This document shows, one piece after another, positions 43,622 to 52,370 of a stretch of DNA of 64,000 bases; the first letter of the stretch is position 1; each line of letters starts with the position of its first letter. The DNA comes from Rhizobium tropici CIAT 899 (GTDB lineage Bacteria; Pseudomonadota; Alphaproteobacteria; Rhizobiales; Rhizobiaceae), in the NCBI RefSeq assembly GCF_000330885.1, contig NC_020062.1, positions 194,374 to 258,373 of the forward strand, in the 5' to 3' direction. Position numbers and translations under genes: made by a program. The notes below the pieces were generated by a model. The model ran no database searches. It was not told the DNA's origin and worked only from the letters and a program-made list of their open reading frames with translations.

Positions 43622-43764
43622 TCTGCTCTCCATATCTTGCATATTTTCGATATGATGCCCACCCGGCTATCTGGAGCGGGTAGGGCGATCGCTTTGGAAA
43701 TGAGGCAAGGCGGCTCTGGCATCCTACCAGCGACAACCGATCGTCCCTCAATTCCGCCTCCTCA

Positions 43765-43789
43765 TTCGGCGCTTGTGCGAATGCGTTAC
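43765..43789 (-). promoter_or_regulatory. ECF-type promoter GTAAC-N16-CGAA for the molybdoenzyme operon
   Basis: On the minus strand GTAAC (43789-43785) is followed 16 bases later by CGAA (43768-43765). The same elements and spacing occur on the plus strand in front of the sigma gene. The arrangement is that reported, as I recall, for the Caulobacter SigF regulon (GTAACC-N16-CGAA). The distance to the gene start is about 140 bases. Confidence 0.7.
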
Positions 43790-43843
43790 AGCGATCACGC
43801 CGTTGTGATCGCAGGAAGGGCGACAAAAAATCCGGTTCAGGGT

Positions 43844-43868
43844 GTAACAAATAGCGCCGATCAACGAA
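43844..43868 (+). promoter_or_regulatory. ECF-type promoter GTAAC-N16-CGAA for the sigma factor gene
   Basis: GTAAC at 43844-43848 and CGAA at 43865-43868 have the same 16-base spacing as the divergent promoter. The -10 element ends 13 bases before the sigma gene ATG, so the transcript leader would be very short, which may limit translation. Autoregulation by the ECF factor is inferred. Confidence 0.7.
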
Positions 43869-43881
43869 TGACTGCACGCGA

Positions 43882-44439
43882 ATGACGAAATCGGTATCGG
43901 AACAGGTCCTGAAAGGCTTGATGCTTCTCTCGCTTGACGGCGATGAGGCTGCGTACAGGCGTTTGCTCGTCATTTTGCGAGATCTGCTTTTGGCATTTTA
44001 TCGGAGGAGACTTGGACCGAATGCAGACCGTGACGCCGAGGATCTGGTCCAGGAGGTGCTTTTGGCGGTGCATAGCCGGCGCATTACCTATGATCGGGAA
44101 CGGCCGTTCACCGCGTGGTTCTTCCAAATCGCGAAATACAAGCTGATCGACCACTTCAGGATAAATGGCAGCAAAAGAGGCGTCGAAATTGCTTTGGGAG
44201 ACGAGATCGCGGCTGAATTTCGAGAGGAAGCACTGTTTGCCCACCTTGACGTCGACCGCCTTCTCGACCGATTGCCTGCCAAACAGAGGGAGCTTCTGCG
44301 GCAGGTAAAGATCGCCGGAAAGAGCACCGCTGAAGCCGCGATCGAGAGCGGGCAGTCTGAAGCAATGGTTCGCGTCAGCATTCACCGAGGGATGCGCGCG
44401 ATTGGACGCAAGCTGGGTTTTGCCAATGACGAAAAATGA
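43882..44439 (+). CDS. ECF RNA polymerase sigma factor (SigF/ECF16-like)
   Basis: The 185-residue protein has sigma region 2 (LAFYRRRLGPNADRDAEDLVQEVLLAVHSRR, WFFQIAKYKLIDHFR) and region 4 (DRLPAKQRELLRQVKIAGKS, SEAMVRVSIHRGMRAIGRKL). No Shine-Dalgarno is visible before the ATG. It overlaps the following NrsF-type gene by 14 bases, the canonical sigma/anti-sigma arrangement of this group. Caulobacter SigF answers dichromate and cadmium stress; the neighbouring molybdoenzyme suggests an oxidative-damage repair regulon. Confidence 0.92.
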   Translation: MTKSVSEQVLKGLMLLSLDGDEAAYRRLLVILRDLLLAFYRRRLGPNADRDAEDLVQEVLLAVHSRRITYDRERPFTAWFFQIAKYKLIDHFRINGSKRGVEIALGDEIAAEFREEALFAHLDVDRLLDRLPAKQRELLRQVKIAGKSTAEAAIESGQSEAMVRVSIHRGMRAIGRKLGFANDEK

Positions 44440-45067
44440 TGAATTCATCGACGCTCTAGTAAGTGATCTCACTCCTGTTCGCCATCATGCGCTGCGAGTG
44501 AGGCTCGCGCTTACAATTATTGTCGGCGTAACCGGCGCGGCTGTTGCGCTGCTGATATCGCTCAGCTTTCGCCCGCATCTGCACCACGTGACGGTGGCGG
44601 CGTTTTCGGTGAAGTTTTTATATACTGCTGTCTTGATGAGCGCGACGATCGTGGCCCTTGACCGGGTTGCGCGCCCCGGGGGGGCGATCAGGAGTATGGT
44701 TCTGGTTCTGGTCGTGGCATTCAGCATCGTCGTGCTTCTGGCCGTCGCTCAACTCACGCTGTCGCCGGCCTCATCCTATCCGGGTTTGATCATTGGATAT
44801 TCGGCGTTCTTTTGCCCGTTCCTGATCGTGGCGTTCGGCATTCCTGCTTTCTGTGCCAACATGTGGTTTCTCAGGCGTGCAGCCCCCACGCGCCCGGCAC
44901 TTGCCGGTTTCGTTGCTGGCGCTTGCGCCGGGGGCGTCGGCGGCTGGGTCTACTCCTGGGCCTGTGTCGAAAACGGCATTCCATTCATCGCGATATGGTA
45001 CACGCTCGGCATCTTGCTGAGCGGGCTGGTCGGAAGCCTGGTCGGCAAATTCAGTCTGCGTTGGTAG
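44426..45067 (+). CDS. NrsF-family anti-sigma factor (DUF1109)
   Basis: The 213-residue protein is an integral membrane protein with six hydrophobic segments after a short cytoplasmic N-terminus (KNDEFIDALVSDLTPVRHHA). The family is known to sequester its ECF partner at the membrane. Two Cys lie in the C-terminal half (GFVAGACAGGVGGWVYSWACVENG), similar to the redox- or metal-sensing Cys of the family. I chose the start at 44426 because the conserved N-terminus begins there. Confidence 0.88.
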   Translation: MTKNDEFIDALVSDLTPVRHHALRVRLALTIIVGVTGAAVALLISLSFRPHLHHVTVAAFSVKFLYTAVLMSATIVALDRVARPGGAIRSMVLVLVVAFSIVVLLAVAQLTLSPASSYPGLIIGYSAFFCPFLIVAFGIPAFCANMWFLRRAAPTRPALAGFVAGACAGGVGGWVYSWACVENGIPFIAIWYTLGILLSGLVGSLVGKFSLRW

Positions 45068-45221
45068 CTTCGTTTTGACCTGCAGAGGCGCTGCAGGCAT
45101 GCGGCCGATCTGAAGTCTTTCCCGATTTTTGATGGTGGCAGTCATCGTGAGGGTGATCGGGCACTTTCGCGATATGAATGGTAATCATTGATCCTACCAA
45201 TCACACACCGAGGTCCTTCAC

Positions 45222-45293
45222 ATGGTTTTGAACGTGCTTTTCATTGGCGGTACCGGCCAATCTCACATCCTAGTGTCGAGCATGCTGTTGACC
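45222..45293 (+). pseudogene. Start of an NAD-dependent epimerase/dehydratase-type gene, cut by IS6
   Basis: An ATG with GAGG in front begins VLNVLFIGGTGQ, the hallmark start of NAD-dependent epimerase or dehydratase proteins, then loses similarity before the IS6 element at 45294. Only about 13 codons are recognisable, so the call is tentative. Confidence 0.4.
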
Positions 45294-46110
45294 GTTAGCG
45301 TTGCCTTAACGGCATTTGCTGATGGAGGTGATATTCGACCGGCATGACCGAAGAACCGTTTACCCGTTACCACCGCCATCGTTTTCCAGCCGAGATTATC
45401 GCCCATGCGGTGTGGCTTTATTACCGGTTTCCGCTGAGCCTTCGCGATCTCGAAGATCTGCTTGCCGAACGCGGGATTGAAGTATCGTTTCAGACAGTGT
45501 CGGAATGGGTGATGAAATTTGGCCTCACGTTCGCTTATCAACTCCGGCAGCGATCACGCGGCAACTTTGTCGACAAATGGCATCTTGATGAACTCGTCGT
45601 GTCGATCAAGGGCAGGAAATACTGGCTGTGGCGTGCCGTCGACGCCGAAGGCTTTATTCTCGATGCGCTTTTACAACGCCGTAGGAACAACAGCGCTGCG
45701 CTGCGGCTGATGCGCAAGCCGCTCGAAAGCCAGGGAGGCATGCCCAGGGTTGATGGTCACCGACAAGCTGCGCTCCCATGCTGCCGCGAAAGCCAGGTTG
45801 ATGCCCGGCGTTGAGCAGCGATCGCACGAGGGGTTGAACAACCGCGCCGAAAATTCTCATCTTCCGCTGCGGCGACGAGAGAGGCGGATGATGCGCTTCA
45901 AATCGGCGCGGCAATGTCAATGTTTCGCCTCGACACAGGGCCAGATCGCCAAGCTCCTTCATCTCCATCGGAAACATCTCACTGCCGCAGATCACCGAAA
46001 GCTTCGCGCCAGCGCCGTCAACACCTGGCGTGAAATCGCATTGTCGACCGTGCTCTGAAATTCGGAACCGCCTGCCTTCCGCGGCCACGATCCGCTAAGG
46101 CGACGCCACC
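45294..46110 (+). mobile_element. IS6-family insertion sequence, copy 1 (817 bp)
   Basis: The ends GTTAGCGTTGCCTTAACGG (45294-45312) and the complement of GGTGGCGTCGCCTTAGCGG (46092-46110) match at 15 of 19 bases. The body encodes an IS6 transposase with a frameshift. An inverted copy with the same length lies at 58960-59776, and the two flank the siderophore locus. No matching 8-base target repeat is seen. Confidence 0.82.
45344..46058 (+). pseudogene. IS6-family transposase with +1 frameshift, copy 1
   Basis: The first frame (45344-45814) covers the DNA-binding part and first catalytic Asp (WHLDELVVSIKG), the second (to 46058) has the other Asp (VTDKLRSHAAAK) and Glu (NRAENSHLPLRRRERR). 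The junction is near 45750 in AGGGTTGATGG, where one T appears to be extra compared with an intact GGGTGATGG. The identical lesion is present in copy 2. Confidence 0.8.
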
Positions 46111-46551
46111 GTTTGTGACTAATCTGAAGACCTTTCTGCTTAGTTTCCCCTCTTGACGCGGTTGAATTGGACGCCGAGCCAATGCGAGAGCTCTCCGAGC
46201 ACCTGCAAATATCTGAACCGTCTGACTGACTAGAAACGGAAGCCGGATCTTCGTCACGAACACGGCCCTCCGCGACAGACATGGGCTCTTTGATTTTGGA
46301 ACGACGCTCGCGTTGATCCAATTCAACATCTTATGCAAATTGTGACCACGTCTCGTCTTAATGGACCTGATGCCATCCCTCGGTCGAACGACTCTGAGGG
46401 GCAATTCTCAGCAAAAATTGCCAAGTAAAATGAAAACCCTTCGTTGACAGAATTGTCATGATCACGTTAAGGGTGCGATATAACATGAGTACATGCATCA
46501 AGTTTTTGGCGCAATTCTAGTGAAATAAGACAACTGAAGGTGGCTAATATC
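46111..46551. other. Leader region of the siderophore operon
   Basis: No gene is seen between the IS6 end and the first siderophore gene. The palindrome-like TGACAGAATTGTCA at 46445-46458 is a candidate operator; it overlaps a TTGACA (46444-46449). No correctly spaced -10 box is obvious, and an iron regulator site cannot be identified with certainty. Confidence 0.45.
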
Positions 46552-46974
46552 ATGAAATTTCATTTTATATCCCCGCATAAGTTGATTCCAACGGAGGAGA
46601 CCGATGCGGGCAGGGTTGATGAAGTTCATGGTCTCATTTCCACGGCCGGCAGCTGGACTGTCCCGATCACGGTGGAGAAGGACGCGCTTTTCGTGATGGA
46701 CGGGCATCACCGTTTGGAAGTGGCGCTCCGGCTTGGGCTGCGTGCTGTTCCAGCCGTTCTCCTCGACTACAGGAGCGTACGCGTCGAGGCCTGGAGGGCC
46801 GGTGAGACGATCACGCCAGCCGACATTTATGACATCGCCCGCAGCCGAAGAAAATTTCCGATCAAAACTACCCGGCACATCTTCTTGGATGATCTCCCGG
46901 CGTGCGATGTGAGCCTCGACGATCTTCGGCAGTGGTATGAGCCTCTCGATCATTCGGAGAGGCTCGCCGGATGA
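46552..46974 (+). CDS. ParB/Srx-fold protein, probable free-serine kinase (SbnI/SerK-like)
   Basis: The 140-residue protein has the ParB/Srx motif VMDGHHRLEVALRLGLRAVP near residue 55 and FPIKTTRHIF near 104. Both blocks occur in SerK, an archaeal free-serine kinase; SbnI of the staphyloferrin B locus is the same fold and makes O-phospho-L-serine for SbnA. It lacks the longer C-terminal part of SbnI, so only the kinase core is present. I chose the ATG at 46552 after GAAGGTGG; a GTG at 46540 would add 4 residues. It overlaps the decarboxylase gene by 4 bases. Confidence 0.72.
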   Translation: MKFHFISPHKLIPTEETDAGRVDEVHGLISTAGSWTVPITVEKDALFVMDGHHRLEVALRLGLRAVPAVLLDYRSVRVEAWRAGETITPADIYDIARSRRKFPIKTTRHIFLDDLPACDVSLDDLRQWYEPLDHSERLAG

Positions 46975-48332
46975 CCGCTCACATCATCCCGATCACGGGG
47001 GCGGAGTTGTCTCCGTTGCTCTCTCCTCTTGCCGCTGACATTTTGACAGCGAGGGCGCCGCTCCTGCACAAATGGATCGAAGAGCACGGGTCTCCGCTTC
47101 ACCTCGTGCTTCCGTCGGAGCTCAAGGCAAATGTCGATGCCCTGCGCCACGTTCTCGACGGTCGGGGAGTTGGACACGCGATCTATTATGGTTCGAAAGT
47201 CAATAAATCCTCCGGCCTGATGCAAGCCGCGCTCAGGGCAGGCTCAGGCATCGACGTGTCGAGCGTTTACGAGCTTCGCGATGCTGTCAAACTTGGGGCT
47301 CAAGGTCACGATATTGTGGCGACCGGTCCCGCAAAAACGGCGCAATTTCACGACGAACTCGTCCGCATCCAGGCTCTTGTCTCCGTGGACAGTCCGGAGG
47401 AGCTGGCCGACATATCGAGCCGGTTGCCGCCAGAGGCCAAGCAACCTGTCCTTTTGCGACTACAGCCGAAAGGTCATGAGAAAAGCCGCTTTGGCATGGC
47501 TGCCGACACGGTGCGAGCATGCCTCTCACGCATCGCTGCCGATAATCGCTTCCGGTTCGACGGCATACATTTCCATTTGGGCGGATATCGCTGGCAGGAT
47601 CGGGCGGTAGCGTTTGAGGAGGCTGTCAGGCTGATCGAGGAGGCCCGGACGATCGGATTTTCTCCGGCAATGATCGATATCGGCGGCGGATTGCCGGTGC
47701 AATATGTGTCCGAGGCGGCATGGGAAGAGTATCTGCAGCGCCAAAGCGCGGACGATTACCGGACGGGCAAAGTTCCGGCTTCCTTTTATCCCTATGGCGG
47801 TCCCCAATCGGCGGCGGCGTGGCTTCGTTGTTTTTTGGGCGCTTTGCTGTCGTCGGGCCAGACGATCGAAGACTATCTGAAACAACACAAGCTAACGCTC
47901 GCGATGGAGCCGGGGCGCTCTCTTGTCGACCAGGCGGCGATTTCAGCTTTCGGCATAACTCGTGTGAAGGATCTTGGAGGCGGAAATGGCGTGATTTTCG
48001 TCGAAGGCAGTAGTTTCAGCGCCTGCGAGACCTGGTTTGCTTCCGAATTCATGATGGATCCCATCCTCATACGCCAGAACAACCAGGCTCCCGCAGGGGA
48101 GGCCTTCCGGGCTTACATCGCCGGTCATAGCTGCCTCGACGAAGACGTCCTGAGCAATCGCTGGCTTAGCTTTCCCCATGCTCCCGAGGCCGGAGACGTT
48201 CTCGTCTGGGCCAATACGGGCGGCTATCAGATGGATCTCCTGGAAAATGAGTTTCATCGGCACCCGATGCCTAAGCGGATGTGCGTAACAAAGAGCGCAG
48301 CCGGCGAACTATCGATCTATCCCGATAACTAG
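46971..48332 (+). CDS. sbnH: PLP-dependent fold-III decarboxylase, SbnH-like
   Basis: The 453-residue protein belongs to the diaminopimelate/ornithine decarboxylase family: PLP-Lys76 in AIYYGSKVNKSSGLM, HFHLGGYRWQDRA, GGGLPVQY and the catalytic Cys block AGHSCLDEDVL. In staphyloferrin B formation SbnH decarboxylates citryl-diaminopropionate to an ethylenediamine unit. A role as decarboxylase of a siderophore intermediate is likely because of its place between the serine-kinase and SbnA genes. Overlap with the previous gene is 4 bases; SbnA follows after 11. Confidence 0.85.
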   Translation: MTAHIIPITGAELSPLLSPLAADILTARAPLLHKWIEEHGSPLHLVLPSELKANVDALRHVLDGRGVGHAIYYGSKVNKSSGLMQAALRAGSGIDVSSVYELRDAVKLGAQGHDIVATGPAKTAQFHDELVRIQALVSVDSPEELADISSRLPPEAKQPVLLRLQPKGHEKSRFGMAADTVRACLSRIAADNRFRFDGIHFHLGGYRWQDRAVAFEEAVRLIEEARTIGFSPAMIDIGGGLPVQYVSEAAWEEYLQRQSADDYRTGKVPASFYPYGGPQSAAAWLRCFLGALLSSGQTIEDYLKQHKLTLAMEPGRSLVDQAAISAFGITRVKDLGGGNGVIFVEGSSFSACETWFASEFMMDPILIRQNNQAPAGEAFRAYIAGHSCLDEDVLSNRWLSFPHAPEAGDVLVWANTGGYQMDLLENEFHRHPMPKRMCVTKSAAGELSIYPDN

Positions 48333-48343
48333 GAGAGAACATC

Positions 48344-49354
48344 ATGCTTCCTACGAATGTGACCCAATTGATTGGGCGCACCCCGGTCATGTCGATCGAG
48401 ATCCCGAGCCTAAATTCCAAACTGGTGCTGAAGATAGAAAAGAACAATCCCGGCGGTTCCATGAAGGACCGCATGGCGCGCAGCATGGTCGTGGCGGCCT
48501 TGCAGGATGGCCGGCTTGCTCCAGGAGGCACGATTGTCGAATCGTCCTCGGGAAACACCGGCATTGGCCTGGCGCTGGCGGCGGTTGAGTTTGGGTTGAA
48601 CTTCATTGCCGTCGTGGATCATCATGCCGCTCCGGACAAGATCCGCATGATGCGGGCGATCGGCGCCGAAATCCGTTATGTCGAGGGAGACTTCAAGGAA
48701 GACGAAGTGGCCGTCGTCGCCAGACAGAGACTGGCAGCACAGCTTGGGGCGCAACTGCCGGGTGCCCTGTTCATGAACCAGTCCGACAACCCTGCCAATC
48801 CCGAAGGTTATGCCGGTTATGTTGATGAACTGATGGAGCAGCTTCCCGACGGCATCGATGCTTTCGTGGGATGCGTCGGCACGGGCGGATCGATGACCGG
48901 CATTTCGCGGCGGCTCAAGCAGCTCTTACCAGCAATCCGCACGATTGCCGTGGAGCCTGCGGGCTCCATCGTGTTCGGACAACCAGGACGTCCCTATTAC
49001 CAGTCCGGAACCGGCACGCCGGCCGGCGACGAAGTCGGCAAGGTCCTTGACTACAGCTGCATTGACGAAGGCGTACAGGTTACCGATCAGCAGGCATTCG
49101 AGACGGCACGTTACATTGCGCGTCGCAAGGCACTGCTCGTTGGCGGTTCGACGGGTGGGGCGATCTACAAGGCTCTCGAATTCATAGCTTCAGGGAAGTT
49201 GCAAGGTACTGTCGTGACGACCGTAGCCGACGGAGGAGAAAAATATCTCGGCTCGGTCTTCGATGACGACTGGATGGCAAAACGCGGCCTGTTCGACCCG
49301 TCCGTCGCCAGCCAGCTCGATGCGTGGCTTTTCGGGCAGGCACGCGCTGCATGA
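48344..49354 (+). CDS. sbnA: SbnA-like 2,3-diaminopropionate biosynthesis protein
   Basis: The 336-residue PLP enzyme of the cysteine-synthase fold has the PLP-Lys41 (NNPGGSMKDRMARSM), the substrate loop ESSSGNTGIGLALAA and the phosphate cup GCVGTGGSMTGISRRL. SbnA joins O-phospho-L-serine and L-glutamate to give an N-substituted glutamate called ACEGA, the precursor of diaminopropionate. The preceding kinase candidate would supply the phosphoserine. It overlaps the next gene by 4 bases (ATGA). Confidence 0.88.
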   Translation: MLPTNVTQLIGRTPVMSIEIPSLNSKLVLKIEKNNPGGSMKDRMARSMVVAALQDGRLAPGGTIVESSSGNTGIGLALAAVEFGLNFIAVVDHHAAPDKIRMMRAIGAEIRYVEGDFKEDEVAVVARQRLAAQLGAQLPGALFMNQSDNPANPEGYAGYVDELMEQLPDGIDAFVGCVGTGGSMTGISRRLKQLLPAIRTIAVEPAGSIVFGQPGRPYYQSGTGTPAGDEVGKVLDYSCIDEGVQVTDQQAFETARYIARRKALLVGGSTGGAIYKALEFIASGKLQGTVVTTVADGGEKYLGSVFDDDWMAKRGLFDPSVASQLDAWLFGQARAA

Positions 49355-50493
49355 AGGTCACGATATGCGGAGCCGGGCGAACCGGCCATCTGAATGCCGT
49401 CCTGTTCAAGCAACAGGACGGCGTGGAAGTGTCCGTTCTGACATCATCGGCCGAGCTCGCCGGGAAATGGTCGAGCGGACGGCAGATCTGGCGGGTGAAT
49501 TTGTCCGATGGCAGCTCTCTGGAGGGAAGGATCGATCATGTCGGTACTGATCCTCGCACGGCGCTTGCCGGAGCGGATCTGGTCGTCGTGACGCAACCTG
49601 CCCAGGCGCGTCCGGCGCTCCTCCGGCAGATCGCCCCTCATCTGCCGGAACATAAGCGCGTCTTCGTCGGGGCCATCCCGGGATTTTGCGGGTTCGACTG
49701 GCTCGCCGAGACTGCATTCGGCGATCGCGGTAATGTTGTCATCTGGGGAATGAAGGACGTCCCCCATACCGCTTACAATCTGATTGCGGGGAGCGAAGTG
49801 CGCATGGGTGGAGCGAAGGCTCAGCTCTATGCAGCACTTCATCGCCGAGAGGCGACAGCCGCGAAAGAAAAGTTATCGGATTTGCTCGGCCGGCTGTACG
49901 AAGCGCCTATCAGCATCCTTGACGACTATCTCGAGATTACGCTTACGCCTGGTAATGCATTGATGCATCCGGCTGTTCTGTACGGGCTGGTCGGTCCCGG
50001 TGCACTATGGGAGAAACGGCCCTTCGATGAGCCGATCTGCTGGTGGAGCGATTGCCCGCGCACCGGTGCTGACATGCTGGAAGCTTGCGATGCCGAAAAT
50101 CAGGCGCTCAAGCACGCAGCCGAAAGGCGGCTCAAGGTCAATCTAGCAAGCGTAAAGCCGCTTCGGCAAGAGTTGATCGAGGCTTATGGCGATCAGATCG
50201 GCGACGACAGCACGATGTATTCGCTGCTGAGAACCAACGAGGCCTACGCCGGCATTCATGCGCCGCTCGTCGCCAACCCGGATGGACCGGGCCTCGTCAT
50301 CGATCGGGAAAGCCGCGCCTTTCATGAAGACATTGCTTTCGGTCAGGCTCTCCTCCTGGAAATGGCCAGGCGGCTGGATGTGCCGGTACCCGCTATCGAA
50401 ACGACCTATCATTGGGCGCGGGCCTATCACGGCAATCTGCCGCAGCCACCTCTGAATTTTGTTCCCGTGACATGGGCCGAGGCAATCGGATGA
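49351..50493 (+). CDS. Octopine/opine dehydrogenase-family protein in the SbnB position
   Basis: The 380-residue protein has the Rossmann motif KVTICGAGRTGHLNAV (GAGRTG at 7-12) and the octopine-dehydrogenase helical domain, with TLTPGNALMHPAVLYGLVG and the tail SRAFHEDIAFGQALLLEMARRL. The usual locus carries SbnB, an ornithine-cyclodeaminase-like enzyme that oxidatively splits ACEGA to diaminopropionate and 2-oxoglutarate. ACEGA is a secondary-amine, opine-like molecule, so an opine dehydrogenase running in the oxidative direction could take this role; this is inference. Alternatively it forms a new opine linkage in the siderophore. It overlaps both neighbours by 4 bases. Confidence 0.83.
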   Translation: MKVTICGAGRTGHLNAVLFKQQDGVEVSVLTSSAELAGKWSSGRQIWRVNLSDGSSLEGRIDHVGTDPRTALAGADLVVVTQPAQARPALLRQIAPHLPEHKRVFVGAIPGFCGFDWLAETAFGDRGNVVIWGMKDVPHTAYNLIAGSEVRMGGAKAQLYAALHRREATAAKEKLSDLLGRLYEAPISILDDYLEITLTPGNALMHPAVLYGLVGPGALWEKRPFDEPICWWSDCPRTGADMLEACDAENQALKHAAERRLKVNLASVKPLRQELIEAYGDQIGDDSTMYSLLRTNEAYAGIHAPLVANPDGPGLVIDRESRAFHEDIAFGQALLLEMARRLDVPVPAIETTYHWARAYHGNLPQPPLNFVPVTWAEAIG

Positions 50494-52370
50494 ATGAAAA
50501 TATCGTGACATCTCGTGCAGGCGGAAGCGATATGCTCGACCCGCAGCTTCACCAGCAGGCAAGACACAACGCTCTGGCGCGCCTCGTGCGATGCCTCCTT
50601 GCCGAACGCATTCTCAATCCCGATGCCCTGTTGTGGTCCGAAGATGGGAGACAGGCATGGCTTCCCTTATGGGCCGCGAGAAAGGTACTCCATTTCGCGG
50701 ACCTGCAGCGCCTGCCGGCCAATACGATGCTGAACCGTGGCGTGATCGACGTCATCGACGACAAGGGCAGGCGTCGACGACTGGATGAACCTGCGGATCT
50801 CATCGCCGAAAGCTCGGCGGACTGGTCGGTCGAACCGGCCTCGGACGGGATCGCTCGCCTGCTTGCCGATATCGACAACAGCATGCAAAACGACGCATTG
50901 ATCCGTCGCCACCGGGAAAACTGGATTGAATCCCTGAGCCGGAAAATAGCTGATGACGGAGACACCGGCCTTATTTCCCATCTTCAGCGCACACACCCTG
51001 TCCATCAGGCGGCCATGCTGCTGGACCAGTGGGGATCCTTGGAAGGACATCCATTTTACCCGACCTGGAAATCGAAGCCCGGCCTCTCGGCGCGGGAGGT
51101 CGAGGCTCTGTCGCCGGAGTTCGGCGCACGCGTCAATCTGCGCATAGCCGCCCTGCGGCAGGACTGGGCCTATGTCGAGATGATGTCCCACGTAGACAGC
51201 TATAACGGCTGGTTCCGCCACAATTATCCGGAGCTTTGGGACGCGTGGGTGAACGCCTTGACAGAAAAGGGGCAAACGCCTGCGGACTGGCTGCCCTTGC
51301 CGATCCATGCCTGGCACCTGGATCATTTTGTCCGCCGTGAATTTGCCGACGAGATCGCTGCCGGTGTGCTTCTGGTCGATGGACCGGAGATTGCCACAAT
51401 CCCATCCATGTCCTTTCGCACGATGTTGCCGGACCTGGAAGAGGCAAGACCATTTATCAAGCTGCCCGTCGCAGTCTGGATGACAAGCGAAATGCGGACT
51501 TTGCAGGCAAAGTCCATTCACATGGGGCCGAGGCTCAGCACCCTAATCTCCGATATTCTCGCTGCGGACGAAGCCATTGGCAGCAACCTGGAGTTTTTCC
51601 GCGAAGAGCTCGGTGCGATCCTCCACCATCCCGAAACAGGCGACGAACATCCTGGCCGTTTCCTTTCGGTCGTCTATCGCGAAGTCGCTGCCATCTCACG
51701 CAAGGACGGCCTGCTGCCTGTCACGGTGGCCGCCTTGTTGGCGGCAAGCCCCGTCGATGGCCGGCCACTGATCTGCGAACTGATCGCGCGCATGGGCAAC
51801 GATCGGCCAGCAGCCGCGGAATTCTTTCGCACCTACGCCGCGGTCGTTCTAGGGCCAACGATCGCCATGTATCTTTTGTATGGCATCGCTTTCGAAGCTC
51901 ACCAGCAGAACAGCACGGTCCTCTTCGATCCGTCAGGGCGCCCGCAGCGTCTGGTCATTCGAGACTTTGGTGATGGCCGGAGCTTCGCTCCCTTGTTCGA
52001 GGCCCGAGGATATCAGCTGAAGCCCTTTAGTCGCGCCGGTATCTTGCCGACCACCTTCAACGACGACATCGCTCTTGTTCGGTCGTTCGTCATCGATGCA
52101 TGTTTCGTTTGCCATCTCCATGAAGTGGCGCTTTGCCTGAACGAACATTTCGGGCTCAGCGAAGCATGGGTGATCCTGCGACAGCAGACCGAAGATGCTT
52201 TTGATCGGGTTCGATCCCGCATGCTGTCGGACGCGTTCTGGCTGGAGGAGCGGGAAGCGTTTCTCAATCGTCCCTGGCCAACACGGTCTGTCTTACGCAT
52301 GCATCTCGAGCGGTATCGCGACTATCGCGTAGAGCACGAACTGCCAAACCCGCTGACAGAGACGCCATGA
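50490..52370 (+). CDS. IucA/IucC-family NIS siderophore synthetase
   Basis: The 626-residue protein has NIS synthetase landmarks: [19 protein letters not shown] (substrate loop), [13 protein letters not shown] (usually HPWQ), [15 protein letters not shown] and [18 protein letters not shown], then FGDGRS. The enzymes adenylate a carboxylate of citrate or a similar acid and form an amide or ester with an amine. Only one synthetase is present, whereas staphyloferrin B needs three, so the product must be smaller or symmetrical. It overlaps both neighbouring genes by 4 bases. Confidence 0.88.
   Translation: MNENIVTSRAGGSDMLDPQLHQQARHNALARLVRCLLAERILNPDALLWSEDGRQAWLPLWAARKVLHFADLQRLPANTMLNRGVIDVIDDKGRRRRLDEPADLIAESSADWSVEPASDGIARLLADIDNSMQNDALIRRHRENWIESLSRKIADDGDTGLISHLQRTHPVHQAAMLLDQWGSLEGHPFYPTWKSKPGLSAREVEALSPEFGARVNLRIAALRQDWAYVEMMSHVDSYNGWFRHNYPELWDAWVNALTEKGQTPADWLPLPIHAWHLDHFVRREFADEIAAGVLLVDGPEIATIPSMSFRTMLPDLEEARPFIKLPVAVWMTSEMRTLQAKSIHMGPRLSTLISDILAADEAIGSNLEFFREELGAILHHPETGDEHPGRFLSVVYREVAAISRKDGLLPVTVAALLAASPVDGRPLICELIARMGNDRPAAAEFFRTYAAVVLGPTIAMYLLYGIAFEAHQQNSTVLFDPSGRPQRLVIRDFGDGRSFAPLFEARGYQLKPFSRAGILPTTFNDDIALVRSFVIDACFVCHLHEVALCLNEHFGLSEAWVILRQQTEDAFDRVRSRMLSDAFWLEEREAFLNRPWPTRSVLRMHLERYRDYRVEHELPNPLTETP

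Noticed and set aside
46444..46484. TTGACA and TATAAC as a sigma-70 promoter of the siderophore operon
   Set aside because: The distance between the boxes is 29 bases, too long for a sigma-70 promoter.
48344..50493. Plain assignment of the sbnA-sbnB pair as in staphyloferrin B
   Set aside because: The second protein has an opine dehydrogenase fold, not the ornithine-cyclodeaminase fold of SbnB.
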